NCBI GenBank assembly: GCA_000697335.1
Contig: JNEM01008199.1
Location: 1-34,548, forward strand
Direction of reading: 5' to 3'
Length of the DNA: 34,548 nt
Source: Conidiobolus incongruus B7586
Lineage: Eukaryota; Entomophthoromycota; Entomophthoromycetes; Entomophthorales; Conidiobolaceae
Shown: one piece after another, positions 19,663 to 30,485 of the stretch
Numbering within the stretch: the first letter of the stretch is position 1
How the letters are laid out: every line of letters begins with the position of its first letter
The notes under the pieces: generated by a model
The model's input: the letters and a program-made list of their open reading frames with translations, nothing else
What the model was told of the DNA's origin: nothing
Databases searched by the model: none
Program-made: the position numbers and the translations under genes

Positions 19663-19686
19663 TTATTTATAGTGGGTGATGTCACC
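19663..19686 (-). promoter_or_regulatory. TATA box and ATF/CREB-like palindrome of the C2 gene
   Basis: On the minus strand GGTGACATCACC (19686-19675) is followed by TATAAATAA (19671-19663), about 60 nt before the ATG at 19605. The 12-mer has perfect GGTGA/TCACC arms and contains TGACATCA, one base from the ATF/CREB site TGACGTCA. Binding by a bZIP factor is inferred. Confidence 0.5.
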
Positions 19687-20105
19687 TTATCAAGTTTGAG
19701 CTTTTGTTTCAAATTTGGAATTATCCCAAATACAAGAAAATTCAGCTCCATTGATTATTCTGCGGAATTGCAAAGCTTGTGTGTTTAATTGGATAAAGAA
19801 TACGCCATCGACAATTATCTTGGATTTATATTTAGCGATTTAATAATCTTATGACATCAATCATTATTTGATAGTGTGATATTTCAGCTCAAATGTGAAT
19901 ATTAAATTATTTGGTAACACTTGAACTTTTATTTTGAATATTAATAAAATATAAGCAATTAACTTCATATATCATATGCGAATCATTTAATCTCTCTTCT
20001 ATTATTTTTGGAATATTACTTTTTTATTTTAAGTACTATCCTTGAACTAAGGATATTGAATATATTTGGCTAAAGTAAAAATTTGAAATATCATGTTTAT
20101 TCATA

Positions 20106-20139
20106 AATTGATATATATATATATATATATATATCAATT
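20106..20139. repeat. TA tract with palindromic flanks
   Basis: Twelve AT units are flanked by AATTG and CAATT, so the whole 34 bp is a perfect palindrome capable of cruciform extrusion. Probably a microsatellite. Confidence 0.85.
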
Positions 20140-21307
20140 CTTAACATCCATAATTTTTCAGTTTTGATGACATCATCAAATACTACAAGTATTCAAGTAA
20201 TTGGTCAAAAATTTTCCAATTTTTCATTTATTTAAAATCTAAATATATTATTAGATAGGTTATTAACACATTAAATCAACTATAACTACTTAATTATAAT
20301 ATCCTTAAAAATTCATGATTAAGTTGGATTCAATCCAATATCTACATAATTTTTTAACCAATTATCTGAATTTAAAAAAAACATCTATTCATTCAAATTG
20401 GATTTTAATTCATCTTTAATTTGTTAATACTAATTTACTTTACCTAATATAATCATTGATATTGAAAAATGATTTCTTGATATTTTAATATGGTATAAGG
20501 CTAAATACACCCAAAGGAATTAACCCAAATTAGATTAATATATGTAGATTATTCGATAGCAACCAATATTATAGTATCATATCACATTTTATATAAAAAT
20601 CTGGCTAATTTATCACATAATTTCATATGTCCAACGATTTGTTAAATATTTGGGTGAATTATAATATAATAAACTATTATTGAAGATAGTTGATTAAGCA
20701 TCCGAGCATTGTGATACAATTCGCATACCATTTAGCATATACTATTAGACTTGCATATCTATAAATAATTAAGATATTTCTTTAAATTTGCCACGCTTGG
20801 TTCAAGTAACTGCATTTTGATGTCCATACAGCTAAGCAATTATCAGTAAAAAACTTATAATTCGTGTGTATAATAAGTACTTATTCCGACTTGTAATACT
20901 TATTTATCAATAATAGAAATAATTCTGAGTATATTTTTATTCCAAGAGTAAAATGTAATTTGTATCTAAATCATTAACAAAAATGATTGATAATATGAAA
21001 AACAAATATAACTGATTGCTTTACTGGGTAAATAATTAAATTTTAATTCAATCTATTGCCCAGGTTTATTCAATAACATGTTAATATGGCTAGAAATAAT
21101 GCTGATGCATATGTTATAGTCAACAATCAACAATAAATAAGATTTTGTAGGATTTTAAACCAAGTTAAAATTTATAAAGTTACTACTCTTTTAACATTAT
21201 ATTTAAAAATTGATTTATAGAAAATAATATTAGAATTTGCATGAGTTTAAATTTTATTATTGAAATTTTGGTTATTAAACATGTTCAAACACTTTTCAAT
21301 GATAACA

Positions 21308-21311
<4 letters not shown>

Positions 21312-21350
<39 letters not shown>
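21312..21350. repeat. TA dinucleotide microsatellite
   Basis: About nineteen uninterrupted AT units in intergenic DNA. Confidence 0.85.
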
Positions 21351-21353
<3 letters not shown>

Positions 21354-22051
21354 ACCAATTTGAATGGCAATATAATCATAAGACATCACATAATTATAGT
21401 TCAATGACTTAAAATTCAAATTCTCTTTTTTCAATTATTAGCATTGGAAATTGATTGATTTATATACATAAACCAAGGATTCACAATCAAATTATGACCA
21501 AGAGTGTTTTGTATTTATCATAAAATGTAATAATTTATTTCTTCATAATTGGAAAAATCCGATTCAATGTGATTGTTGATAACTTTATAGTTTGATTGTT
21601 GATCCCAATTTCATTTTGGAGGTATTTTTGTTTATTTTAGAAAATTACTCAGTATTTAAACCTGGTTAATAGCATCAGTTTATTTTGAGTGTTTTAATCT
21701 ACATCCTGCTTTGCTAATACACTGATAATTTGCTGTATTTTCAAAAATGAACAAACTTAATAATAGTAGCTAACTAATGTTAATCTTAGAATAATTTCAA
21801 AAAAATTAATTTATAATCATCTAATCAAATTATTTTATCACTTAATAAAATTTTCAATTCAAGAAATTTTGGTTTAATATTATTAAAAGTAAACAACTTG
21901 ATTAAATAGGTGTACTTAATTGTATAATAATTAATTGATATATTTTATAAAATCAATATATAATATTCCAAAAACTTGAATTCTTATTAATACTTGGGTT
22001 TGATTGATTGAAACTTTTTTATATAATAAGCAATTTAAAACATGTTTGAAG

Positions 22052-22053
<2 letters not shown>

Positions 22054-22082
<29 letters not shown>
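22054..22082. repeat. TA dinucleotide microsatellite
   Basis: About fourteen AT units in intergenic DNA, flanked by GTA and TGTAATA. Confidence 0.8.
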
Positions 22083-22086
<4 letters not shown>

Positions 22087-23106
22087 ATATTATTGTAACT
22101 ATCAATAAAATATTATGCACAATATAACAATTATAAAAGTTGATGGTATGCAAAAATAATCTTTCAATATTTTCTTGCTAATAATGCCCATGATATTAAT
22201 TTTAAAAATTTGTAAACAGCCTATGATAATTAATATTACAATAATGATTTAATTGATTTAGACAAATTCATAATTTAATACAAAATTCTAATATATTCAT
22301 TATTATATCATAGTGAATTCAACTTATAAGTAGTTTAATCAATAAATCTGAGTTTTATATTATAATATATTTTCTTTTTAACTTTATATTAATTGAAAAA
22401 TTATTCAGACTTCTATGCTAGAATTGATGTTTTTTAAATAAGGAATTTAATTCAAGATATTTTATACAATCGATTAAATCATAAAATTTTATTTCTGTCC
22501 CTAATAATATGCAATACATCCACCTTAGGAGAATTTCACCATGATACCAGTTTTCACACTGTGCAATCATATCATTAAGTTAATTTTCGAATATAAAATA
22601 ACTAATGTTTGAAAATTTTATCTTAATTATAGAATATATTTGTCTAATCAACCTTGACATTGAATTATTTCTAAGATAGAAATTTTCATTAATTTTAAAA
22701 TCAAAATAATTTTGAGTTGTATTCTATTAATATATCATAAATAATATTCAATGATAGTTTTATAAAAATACTTTAGTTAATAGACTATTTTGAAATATTT
22801 TATTAGTAAAATGCCACTAATTGCCATTATATATTTTATTCAATTTGTTTTATATAGCTTGAGGTTTTGATTAAATGTTCCAAATAATTCTAATTAGATG
22901 ATAAATCTTTAAAATAATAATAGTAAAAAATTTTTTATATGTTTATTCAATTGGAATATAGGTTTTATATATTATTTTATAAAAAAATTTATTTTGAAAC
23001 TAGGAATAATTTTTAATTTTAATAGTTTGATCAATAAAAAAAAATAATATTTACTTGAGACTTTGAAACCAAATTTCTCACTAGTCCCATAATAATAAAT
23101 GCAATT

Positions 23107-23115
23107 TATATAAAT
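23107..23115 (+). promoter_or_regulatory. TATA box of the GT15 mannosyltransferase gene
   Basis: TATATAAAT lies about 70 nt upstream of the ATG at 23185, a position similar to the other TATA boxes in this window. In such AT-rich DNA chance occurrence is possible. Confidence 0.35.
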
Positions 23116-23184
23116 TAAAGCCTCTAAATCTGATGTTATTCAAACAATATATTCATATTTAATAAACATATTCTAATAAACATA

Positions 23185-24410
23185 ATGACACCAAACCTAG
23201 TTAAAAGATCAATATTAATGTTTAGTTCTATATCCGTATTATTAATCTCCTATTTACTAGTGAATCATTTAAGTTTTGTAAATTTTCATTTTGAGCATAA
23301 TATCCTACGTAGGGAGGAATTTCCTATTGCTATTCACAATACTAAACAATTGTCTACTTCAACTCCAGACCAGAAAGGGAGACCTAAAGCATGTTTTGTT
23401 ATTTTGGCTAGAAATTCGGAATTGGAAGATTGGATATTTAGTATGAGGCAATTAGAGCGTAGATTTAACCATAGACATAATTATCCATATGTATTTTTAA
23501 ATGATAAGGAATTCTCCGCTGAATTTCAAGAGAGAGTTAGAAATCTCACTAATTCTAAAGTAGAATTTGGTCTAATTCCCCATGAACATTGGGGTTATCC
23601 CAATTTCATTGATCCTAAAAAAGCTGCAGATAATAGATTTAATAGTAAGCATATTGTGTATGGACCATCAGAAAGTTATAGACATATGTGCAGGTGAATA
23701 TAATATTATTTACTACAAAACAAGCATTTATTCATATATTTTATAGATTTGAATCTGGATTCTTCTTCAGACATGAATTAACCTTAAAATATGACTACTA
23801 TTGGAGAGTTGAACCCAATATTCAATTTTACTGTGATATTGAACCCGATCCATTTCAATATGTACATGATAACAATATTCAATATGGATTCACCATTACA
23901 ATGCCAGAAGGTATCAACACCATTCCATCACTGTGGTCAACGGTGAAAGACTATCTCAATGAGAACAACTTGATGGATCAAGTGTTAGCCAATCCTAATC
24001 ATAAATTTATTAGTAATAATATGATGAAAGACTACAACTTATGCCACTTTTGGACAAATTTCGAAATTGCTTCTTTTAATCTGTGGAGAAGTGAGGAGTA
24101 TTTGAAATTCTTCGACTATTTAGACCGTAGTGGAGGTTTCTTTTACGAGAGATGGGGAGATGCGCCTGTTCACAGTATTTATGCCAGCTTGTTTTTACCT
24201 CCTGAGAAAATGCACTTTTTTGAAAATATTGGGTATAATCACGAAGGCTTCATTCATTGTCCATTTAAAAAAGAATCTGCTCTCAGCTGCCATTGTGATC
24301 CCAATAGCAGCTACAGTTTAACTAAAAGATCTTGTACACCTGATTTTTTGAAAATTCAATCGAAATTATGGAATCCATTAAGTCAACAGGGTCATAGGCT
24401 CAGTGTTTAA
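23185..24410 (+). CDS. GT15 alpha-1,2-mannosyltransferase (Kre2/Mnt1/Ktr family)
   Basis: Two exons (23185-23693, 23747-24410; 53-nt intron, phase 2) encode 390 residues. The protein transfers mannose from GDP-mannose onto O- or N-linked glycans in the Golgi. Residues about 8-28 form a type II signal anchor after a basic start (VKRS). The catalytic domain runs from about 65 to 385. It includes GRPKACFVILARNSEL, YRHMCRFESGFFFRHE across the splice junction, YYWRVEPNIQFYCDI (about 187-201), GFTITMPEGINTIPSLW, NFEIASFNLWRS with the Glu at the proposed catalytic position, and GGFFYERWGDAPVHS. The end HCDPNSSYSLTKRSCTPDF matches the family's C-terminal cysteine segment. Length fits the family (about 390-450). 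Which of the Kre2/Ktr paralogues it corresponds to cannot be told from sequence. No defects are seen. Confidence 0.95.
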
Positions 24411-24522
24411 ATAATAAAATAAAAAATATTTAATATCAAATTCTCTCTTTAAAATAATATACAAAGTAGATAATTAAATAATAAAGTAATCTATTTTTAT
24501 TTATTAAATTAAAAAACCAATA

Positions 24523-27429
24523 TTATAAATATAGAGTTTCAATTTGATAATTTTTCTTTCTTCTATATCTTGATTGGAGGAAGTTCTCCTTCTTTTCATC
24601 GAAAGTTTCGTCATCTAACCATTCACTCGTTCTCTTCCCATGAATGGCACCGATCATTTCTGATTTATAAGCATTGACAACACCCATCATTTCGGACTTG
24701 AACGTTTGGTATCTGTAGAGCATCTTTTGAGCCTTTGTAGTGATTTGTAACAACTGCTTGTTAAGTGATTGTAAGTTGGGTTGAGTGATTAGAGATAGTG
24801 AATGAGCATCAATGAAACATGTAAGGAATTGTTGGATTTTAGAGAATTTGTTCTTAGCAGAGTGAGTTAACAAATTGGTATGCTCATCTAATAATCTGAC
24901 GAGTTGAGTAAAGTAGCTTTCTTGCTGTTCAATGTTCAAAGCTTTCAAGGCATCCGTGAGATAAATAGGATCATAGTCGTAGTTGATAACTAAATTCATG
25001 TAGGCATTGAAATGATCAAGAGCTGCTGATCTTTCTGTAACTTGACTAGATTTCTTGAATTTAAGATAAGTTTCATAAGAGACCATTAAAAGCTGAACTA
25101 ATTCATATTCAGATAAATCAGGAGTATATACCAAAGCAGTTTGAATATTGGCCCAATCTTGTCTTTGAAGGAGCATGGGGATGATTCCTTGGTGAGAAGA
25201 TCTAAAGGTAGAGGATGTGATCATGGAGTAACGAATAAAATAGCCCATTAATTCGGAATTATATACAGCCATATTAGGAACGGATGGATCTTGATCACAC
25301 GACTGAACCATATGATGAATCCAAGCTTCAATGTATTTGGTAGAAATATGACTGGTAACGAAAGGAGTCATGTCTTCGATCTTATTCCATTTGATTTTGC
25401 GTAATTGGCTATAGCTTTGAACAGCACAGAAATTCTTGGAAAGATTTAGTAAAGATTGATTAGAATACTTGACTAAATCCTCAATGGGTTGACTGGATCC
25501 GCTATGGCTAACTCTCTCCAACTGAACCAAGGGAACTTTGCGGTCATCAGTAAACAATTCAAGTTTATCATCGAAAGACTTCTTCAAAAGCTTGCTATGT
25601 TTGGGAACATTTTGGCCAAGTTGTTTCATGGAGTTAGCTAAATATTTAGACATTCTGGAAATGTGTTTACTGAATAGATCCCAGGAGTCAGCTTTTTTGG
25701 ATATTTCAGGGATTAACTTGGCTTCCAAATCATTCCATTCTGAGAGTAATTTATATTGAGTAGACATAAATCGATTGGTCGGAATGATAGGGTTTTGCTT
25801 GGACTGACCTTCTCTCACAAGAGAATTAACACGATGAATTTCCTCCTGAGCATTTGTGATTAAATCAATCAAAGTGCTCTGTTGAGGACAGGAAATCAAT
25901 ACACATGAGACTTGAATATCTCTATGTAGCTCGGTGCTCTTTTCTTTCTTGTTAATTTGTGTAATTTGATAAATTAATGAAGAGCTATTCTTGATGAATT
26001 GAGAATAGAAGGAAAATTTCAGGATATCATTGCTCATAGTAGTATTGGACTTGGTAGACTCAACATCAGAGTTGACCGAAGGTGGTGCATTGGGCCCAGA
26101 TTGAGTAAAAACGGAGCCAAATTGGATACTGCCGTATTTAAGATCAAGGACTCTAAAATTCAAGAAAGGTTCTTTTGATTTGCCATCACTATCTTTAGTA
26201 ATTAAAGCTAAAAAGTCGCTTGAAACGTATTCAGCATATAAATCTTCATTATATTCTGAAGGGATTAATGACGATGATGACCAAGATGCTGAATAGCGAG
26301 AAGTGTTGGAATAAATTTTTAGATTATAAAAAGTAAAAGAATTTGATGAATCTAAAATAAAAGCATTAGTTATAATAATGATTATTGCATATTATAGTTA
26401 CCTAGAACACTGAGATTTCCTGTAGAAATGTCTAATACAAGCTTTTTAGGTACAGCGTTTCCCTATAATAGATATTAATCATTTGTGGCTGGTGATAATA
26501 ATACAGATGACATACATTGGGCAATTTTATTGACTTGATTGATTCGCTGAACTTAGGAATGTTATTTGAGTCAGGGGAAAGTGTATGAATATCGACAGTT
26601 AATAGGGTTGAATCAGATGATTTTGATACTGTGAATAACCCATATTTTGAGGACTTAGATGAATCCCAATGTTGAATGAAGCTGTGTTCAGTAGGGAATA
26701 ATTGGTTGAAAATTGAAGGATTGCTAAATCTGAAATCATTGTTAAAAATGCATTATAATCAAAGTACATCATGTATCTTACTTCAACTCATTGATTTTGT
26801 TAGATAAATCGCGATTGTATATTTCGACAGAAAAATCATCAAAAAATAACAATATATAAGCCTTAGAATCTAAGATAATAGGCTTCAATTTGAGAATTTT
26901 GCGATCAAACTAAAGCTCACTCAGATTAGTGAATATCTTATAAATATGAGAAAATACTTACATTTTTGACAGATTTTTCACCATGATGATTTTGGATAGA
27001 TACAACTTTACTACGGTCTTCAGAGCCCAATTCATTTGAAGACTCAAGCACTGAATAAATAGTATAACCCTGTTCTAGAATTTTCATAGCTTCATTATTA
27101 AATAAATTTTCATGAGTTATTTCGACTGGGGCAGGTGCGTCTTCAGCATTTTCAGAGTCATTTTTATAGTCAATAATAAGAACAGATGGAAGGGCATATT
27201 TTACATCAGATCCACAGCTCCAAGTGTGAATGACATTTTCAACTTGGGTAGCGTCTAAAACACTTACACCTTGGCCGGAAATAGTGCTGATAACTAAATC
27301 TTGTATACTGGAGTGTAACCAAATTGGTTCCGATAATCCATTAAAACTCGTTAATAATGAAGACTCGCTGGCTTGAATATCGGACGAGTGAAACAAGCTG
27401 AAGTTGGAAGAAATATTGATTGAACTCAT
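24523..27429 (-). CDS. beta-propeller/helical protein, possibly Utp8/NOL11-like (ribosome biogenesis)
   Basis: Five minus-strand exons (27429-26962, 26909-26782, 26729-26516, 26462-26402, 26351-24523; introns 50-53 nt) join in frame into 899 residues. The N-terminal half looks like a degenerate beta-propeller: strands such as GVSVLDATQVENVIHTWSCG, then DRKILKLKPIIL, AYILLFFDDFSVEIY and NLSVLDSSNSFTFYNLKIY. The C-terminal half from about residue 500 is helical and polar, ending in a very basic segment (SRYRRKKNYQ). The pattern of a propeller with a 'VLD....WS' repeat and a helical tail resembles Utp8/NOL11, a t-UTP subcomplex protein of the small-subunit processome. The match is by pattern and not by diagnostic residues. 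A nucleoporin or other propeller protein is possible. The gene itself, its splicing and its reading frame are convincing. Confidence 0.7.
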
Positions 27430-29197
27430 TCAATGATTATATTAGATCTATAAAAGCTAAAAGGAAAGAGTAGACGATAGAAAGTGTAAATTAAAACAGA
27501 TTGGACTAAAAATTAAAAAATTGATTAGTATTTATAATATCTGAATTTTTTTTAACTGAGAGAAATTATTTAGCGAATTTTAGATATTATGATTGAATTA
27601 AGGGTGAAATTTAGTTGATCAAATATTTATGTAAAAACAAATATGACAAAATTATGGGACTATAATTATTTACATATCAAAATTCAAAATTTTAATCCAA
27701 AAACTATATCACAAATTTATGAATTATAATATAAATCAAATGCCTAAGCCTTAGAATTTATAAGTTTAATAATGTATAATTTATTTGATTCAAAATATTG
27801 ATTATTATATATATTCAAAATCTATTGCTATTTTAAATAATGCACAAATATTCTTGGGTATTAATCTTTTCAAGTAATATTTTAAATTATTTTGAAAAAT
27901 ATAAAAATTTTTATTTTTATTCTGTTTATCAGAAGAGAATTTTAAAGCTTAATAAGAAATATAACAAAGTATATAATGAAATTCAGCTACTACTTTTACT
28001 CAAGCAAAATTTTCTGATCAAGTCAGCGGTTTAATTCTTAAATTTCGTAACCTTATTTCTTTAATATATTTTCCATCTGATAACACATTTATAATATATT
28101 ATAATATACCCGAAAACCAATTGGAAAATAATATAATATGTCAAATATACGAACTTTTTTACTTTTCGAAATTTTTATCTATAATATCATTTTTTCCAAG
28201 CAAATATGAAAAACTTAATGTGATTTAAAATATTGACATATTATATATTTAGTAATATTAGGGTAATTTAAATCATTATTAACTAATATTAAGAAGAAAA
28301 ATGATGTTGTATTATCTTATCATTTAGATATATATTTACAATTTTATAAACTTAATCCAATTGAAATTGGAACGTAATAATTGAAATAAATTTATTATTG
28401 AAAATAATCAAAACTGACAATTTATTGAATGGAGGCATTATTATTTATTTGAATATAAAAATTCCGATTTGAGAATTAAAATTATATTAATTGAAATATG
28501 AGAAATTATTGTCCATGATTTGGAACAAAATAAGATTGAATGTATAATTAAAAATATAGCTTATTAGATGTTTGTGTATATATTTATATATTGCAATCAC
28601 TTGATGAATAAAAAGCTTTAAAATATATTATATAAAATAAAGAGTTAGATTCACATTTTGGAATCTATTATTTCTAAATTAGGCAATCATCAACTTGGTT
28701 TAATTTATTATCTTCATATTTTACAATTATTATTATATACTGTTAAAAACTTGAGTAATTAATAAATTAGTCAAAAAACAGTGTATTAAAATTGACGTAG
28801 ATTTATAGTGATATAGCTATAGATTGTGTAATTTAAAAAATCTAGAAAAATTGATATTTTGATTAACTATATTTTAATATATCACCAACTATATTATTAA
28901 TATATAATATTTGATATAGTATTTTTTTCAAAAATGTTAAGATTTATGTTACTTGCAATTCAATTTAATAATCTTCAATGGGTAATTTTAATATATCATT
29001 AGGGATAACGATCAGCTAATGTTAATAAATTCAATATAGAATTGAATAAGATTGATTAATTAATAGCCAATTCGTCAATTAACAATAACAACATAGATTT
29101 TCGAATTCTCATAATAAGCAATCAGGAAGTTTGCAAAGATCAACTAAAACAACAACTGAATGACAAAATTTAAACGGAAATAAATATTTCGAAATAA
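27430..29197. other. AT-rich bidirectional intergenic region
   Basis: Upstream of both the minus-strand propeller gene and the plus-strand secreted protein. A 64-codon open frame at 27840-28034 consists of AT-biased Lys/Asn/Tyr/Phe codons with no motif and is not accepted. No repeats or RNA genes stand out. Confidence 0.55.
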
Positions 29198-29205
29198 TAT
29201 AAAAG
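29198..29205 (+). promoter_or_regulatory. TATA box of the secreted acidic-basic protein gene
   Basis: TATAAAAG lies about 75-80 nt upstream of the ATG at 29280, a good consensus at the same spacing as other promoters here. Confidence 0.5.
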
Positions 29206-29279
29206 TAAGAATATAATCCAGTATACTCAGTATCATTTCATCAATATTTAAATATTTATATTAGCAAATATTATTTAGT

Positions 29280-29759
29280 ATGCAGCTTTCTACTATTACT
29301 ATCTTTATAGGACTTTTCGTCAGCGTTAGAAATGTGTTAGGTGCTCCGTTGATTAAATTGGAAGAGGAACAAGCTTTTGGAGCTGTTAAAGAATTAGATT
29401 TACTTGAAGATGCTGATATTGGACTTGAAAATTCTGTTCAAAGAACCGGTGCTGTAGGTGAAAACATTAACAATCTTAATGTTGCCAAGCAAAGGCAGCA
29501 TAGTCGCATTATTGAGATTGAAGATGAAGAAGATCCAGCGCTTGTTCTAGTAGATGACGAAGAAGAAGACGTAGAGGTTGAAAAAGATATTGAAATTGAT
29601 ATTGAAGAGGAAGTAGAGGAAGAAGAAGAGCCGTAAATTATCTTAATAGATATATATGTCTTTGAATATTTGACTGATTTAATTCATTATAGTGTTTATC
29701 CTCCTGGTCGAAGATCCCACCGTAACCGCCGTCCAGGCCATCGTCGTCCACGTCCTTAA
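29280..29759 (+). CDS. small secreted protein with acidic and basic blocks
   Basis: Two exons (29280-29632, 29693-29759; 60-nt intron, phase 2) encode 139 residues. Residues 1-21 (MQLSTITIFIGLFVSVRNVL, then GA) form a signal peptide with likely cleavage after Gly-Ala. Residues 22-80 are soluble and mildly acidic. Residues 80-117 are dominated by Glu and Asp (RIIEIEDEEDPALVLVDDEE and an almost pure Glu run). The second exon encodes VYPPGRRSHRNRRPGHRRPR and a final Pro, strongly basic and Pro/Arg/His-rich with three Arg-Arg pairs. The intron separates the acidic and basic modules exactly. The layout resembles a propeptide that neutralises a cationic peptide, or an ampholytic wall protein. No family is recognised; secretion is well supported, function is not. 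Confidence 0.7.
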
Positions 29760-30485
29760 ACTCGTATCTAGTATATGATTCTTCTTAATCACATTATGTC
29801 TTTCATTAAACATCTATTCGTCTCATCATCCACAATAATCATCATATATTTAGAAAAACTCAAATTTATTTATATTAATAAACTCTATTATATATACGTA
29901 AAAAATGGCAACCTTGAGATTTCATATTTTATATTAGATATCTAATATTGATTATTGTAAACCAATATTAGCAATTATTTGTACATAAATATAGAGCTGA
30001 TTAATTGTTTATAAGATACTATAATAAATTAAGTTTAGATGAGATTTTAAGTTTATGAAATAGTAATTATAATTTACAAAACCTGCCAGAATAACCTTGG
30101 CTAATTAAATACTTTAAACTCAGCTTGGGATAATAAATTAATTCAACGCCCTTGTTTATTTGCTTGTAATTTATTGAAATCCCTGATATTGAAATTTAAT
30201 GGTACTAGATTGGCTATGATTTCATTGGGTATTAATCAAATGAAGTGATGAATATTAAATATAATTAATCTATTGGTCTCTCCATTGTTAGATTTTCATT
30301 TCTCATGAAATCATATTTATTGATTACTTAATCCTTTATAAATTTCCCCAAACTAATATTAATAAATTCTACTCTATTCAACATTAATCATCTTTTAACC
30401 ATTTAATAAAATCACCCAACTTTAATATTCATTCTTAATTTCGTTATTATCAAATATTTTAAAATTGTGACGACTCACATTCTAA
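29760..30485. other. intergenic region upstream of the antiporter gene
   Basis: AT-rich, with no gene seen. It holds the 3' end of the secreted-protein gene and the promoter of the Vnx1-like gene. The last 150 bp before the ATG are pyrimidine-rich on the plus strand. Confidence 0.55.

Larger units (their letters stand above)
19687..23106. other. 3.4-kb AT-rich intergenic region with TA tracts
   Basis: Bidirectional upstream region of the C2 gene (minus) and the mannosyltransferase (plus). No open frame or RNA gene is supported. It contains three long TA tracts, listed separately. The rest is A/T-rich without visible structure. Confidence 0.6.

Noticed and set aside
27840-28034. 64-codon plus-strand open frame
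   Set aside because: Biased to Lys, Tyr, Phe, Asn and Leu as expected for chance in AT-rich DNA; no promoter or homology pattern.
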